A stretch of DNA of 16,390 bases from UBA2040 sp047637535 (GTDB taxonomy: Bacteria > Bacteroidota > Bacteroidia > Flavobacteriales_D > Crocinitomicaceae), in the NCBI GenBank assembly GCA_047637535.1, contig JBLIKY010000032.1, forward strand, positions 1 through 16,390. Reading direction: 5' to 3'. The notes under the pieces are model-generated. The model searched no databases, had not been told where the DNA came from, and was given only the letters and a program-made list of their open reading frames with translations. Position numbers and translations under genes: made by a program. Positions 15,324 through 16,390 of the stretch are shown here, piece by piece (the first letter of the stretch is position 1; each line of letters begins with the position of its first letter).

Positions 15324-15452
15324 CCAACGGCTGCGCTAGGCGCCGTGCCGGAAAATTACTAAATACTTCTTAGCGAACAACAAACGATAAAATATAGTTT
15401 TACTTTCAGCGTAATCATAAACCCCGGCATAGTCGCTTAGCGTGTGTTATGC
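15322..15452 (-). repeat. Candidate attC-like recombination site (about 131 bp)
   Basis: On the minus strand the left end is GCATAACA (15452-15445) followed by CGCTAAGCG (15442-15434) and TGCCGG (15429-15424). The right end mirrors this with CCGGCA (15351-15346), CGCCTAGCG (15342-15334) and CGTTGGCG (15329-15322). The 9-bp boxes pair at 8 of 9 positions, the TGCCGG/CCGGCA boxes pair perfectly, and the outermost cores pair as AAC/GTT. A loop of about 72 bp lies between. This R''-L''...L'-R' order with a long loop is the architecture of long integron attC sites such as the Vibrio repeats. It starts 18 bp after the stop of one gene and ends 30 bp before the start of the next on the same strand, as a cassette site should. 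No integrase is in the window. Confidence 0.55.
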
Positions 15453-15470
15453 CCAGAATATTTTTCTCTT

Positions 15471-16259
15471 CTACAAACTCCATCCCAGACGTAACTGGTA
15501 AACGATATTGGGATAAAAACTTGTCCCTTTGTCAAATAGTTTGCCTCCAAAGTCCTTGTCTGAGTTGGGGTAATCTGTTTCTGTCCCTTGTCTTTTGGTC
15601 GGACTACTTGAAATATACTGCCCCCCGAGACCAACTGCGAAGTCAACAGTAAGTCCCGATTTTTTAATGCACTGATAGCCGAACTTCATATTAAGCGCTA
15701 ATACGTTTCTGTCAACGGTATAAATGTTCTCTTTGTAATGATAAGATTCAGGAAAGGGCATATCATCTATATAGTCCAGAATTGTTTCTTGTCTGGTTGT
15801 TGCAGTGGCTTGGAAGGACGAGTGAAAAGCAATGTAGTATCCAGTATTATCAAGCTCTTGTGTCCTAAATTGAAAGATTTGAGGCCAAAATATCAGCATT
15901 GCTGGCCCAAACAACTTGCGTTTTTTTAGATAATGTCTGCCTTCAACTTGCCCCTTGAAGCCAATGGTGTTTTCTGAACTAAGGGCAAACCATCCTATTG
16001 GCAGTGATGCAGATGGTCCAGTCGGTCCATAAGACTTGACAAGTCCAAAGTTGAACGCAATGCTTTTTGAGTTTTTTAAATATATCTCAGCCCCAATATT
16101 GATGTTAGCCGTGTTTAACCTAAGAGTCGGTATGTAGTCTGTTAATGTTGTAGTGATAGTCAGTCGCTTGAAAGTAAGGGAGTCCGCGTTCTGAGCGTAT
16201 AACAAGCTCGAACAGCCTATTATAAATAATGTTGTCAGTATGGTCATCGTCTTTGTCAT
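15471..16259 (-). CDS. Outer-membrane beta-barrel-like protein of unknown function
   Basis: The product has 262 residues from the ATG at 16259 (MTKTMTIL...). The signal peptide probably ends at LYAQ|N. An alternative lipobox-like FIIGC at residues 12-16 cannot be excluded. The mature part alternates polar and hydrophobic residues as in transmembrane beta strands: NINIGAEIYL, SIAFNFGLVKSYG, NVLALNMKFGYQCI, GLTVDFAVGLGGQYIS and the final strand NIVYQLRLGWSL. The segment 'NMKFGYQ...GLTVDFAVGLG' resembles DUF3575-type barrels, but I am not certain. The frame is open to 16340, but that extension reads through a palindromic element (MHRGVAPSV...), so it is rejected. The stop TAG is 18 bp before the attC-like element. 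Function is unknown. Confidence 0.7.
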   Translation of the reverse strand: MTKTMTILTTLFIIGCSSLLYAQNADSLTFKRLTITTTLTDYIPTLRLNTANINIGAEIYLKNSKSIAFNFGLVKSYGPTGPSASLPIGWFALSSENTIGFKGQVEGRHYLKKRKLFGPAMLIFWPQIFQFRTQELDNTGYYIAFHSSFQATATTRQETILDYIDDMPFPESYHYKENIYTVDRNVLALNMKFGYQCIKKSGLTVDFAVGLGGQYISSSPTKRQGTETDYPNSDKDFGGKLFDKGTSFYPNIVYQLRLGWSL

Positions 16260-16310
16260 TCTACATTGGGCATAAAGGTTGGTGCTAGGAAAAGTAGGGC
16301 TTTTCTCCGA

Positions 16311-16390
16311 CATAACGGATGGCGCTACACCACGGTGCAACGTTTTATCTGATAAATAGTTTCTCGAAGATAAGGATAGTTTTTTCAGTT
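16311..16390 (-). repeat. Second candidate attC-like element, cut by the right edge
   Basis: On the minus strand the core CCGTTATG (16318-16311) is preceded by GGTGTAGCGCC and the hairpin CACC-GT-GGTG (16337-16328). GTTATG is the reverse complement of the CATAAC core at the start of the 15322-15452 element, as expected if gene and element were joined by recombination at such cores. The core lies 51 bp before the start of the barrel-like gene. The other arm must lie beyond 16390, so the palindrome cannot be confirmed. Confidence 0.4.

Noticed and set aside
14408..15373. Open frames on the plus strand across the accessory region.
   Set aside because: They lie antisense to the minus-strand lipoprotein genes or read through palindromic elements, and lack signal peptides or recognisable domains.
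16260..16340. Longer start of the barrel-like gene at 16340.
   Set aside because: The extension translates part of the palindromic element and would bury the signal peptide behind 27 residues.

Overview
The window looks like the chromosome of a free-living member of the Bacteroidota, most likely Flavobacteriales. The evidence is AT-rich DNA, A/T-rich start regions with no Shine-Dalgarno motif, -7 elements of the TAnnTTTG type, signal peptides ending in '..AQ' or '..SQ', and the gene neighbourhoods aroB/proline dehydrogenase and clpC/gyrA/TPR. Family-level placement (for example Crocinitomicaceae) is only a guess. Gene functions below come from motifs I could read in the translations. No database search was run.

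Positions 1-14290 are a dense housekeeping region. From the left: the start of a fused GNAT acetyltransferase/carbon-nitrogen hydrolase gene (minus strand, cut by the window edge) and an NlpC/P60 cell-wall peptidase (minus). A small MerR-type regulator (plus) runs into the 3' end of aroB (minus). AroB is divergent from a plus-strand run of proline dehydrogenase, an alpha/beta hydrolase, a PyrR-like phosphoribosyltransferase and MurQ (MurNAc-6-phosphate etherase). The last two are only 2 bp apart. A secreted protein of unknown function (minus) overlaps the end of murQ and lies just behind clpC (minus), separated from it by a clear intrinsic terminator. clpC is divergent from gyrA across a 219-bp region that holds a structured gyrA leader and one DnaA-box-like 9-mer. 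gyrA is followed by a secreted TPR protein, closed by a strong 13-bp-stem terminator.

Positions 14290-16390 have a different character. The genes are small, all on the minus strand, and encode exported proteins: an outer-membrane barrel-like protein, a small lipoprotein, and a second lipoprotein gene broken by an in-frame TAA. Imperfectly palindromic elements lie between or around them. The clearest, about 131 bp at 15322-15452, has ends and internal boxes laid out like an integron attC site: AAC/GTT outer cores, CGCTA-x-GCG boxes, TGCCGG/CCGGCA and a long loop. A related half-element is cut by the right edge, and a third palindromic element follows the broken gene. The layout (one or two genes, palindrome, next gene, all in one direction) suggests a cassette array next to the terminator of the gyrA-TPR unit. 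No integrase is visible, so this stays a hypothesis. It is the part of the window most worth a second look.
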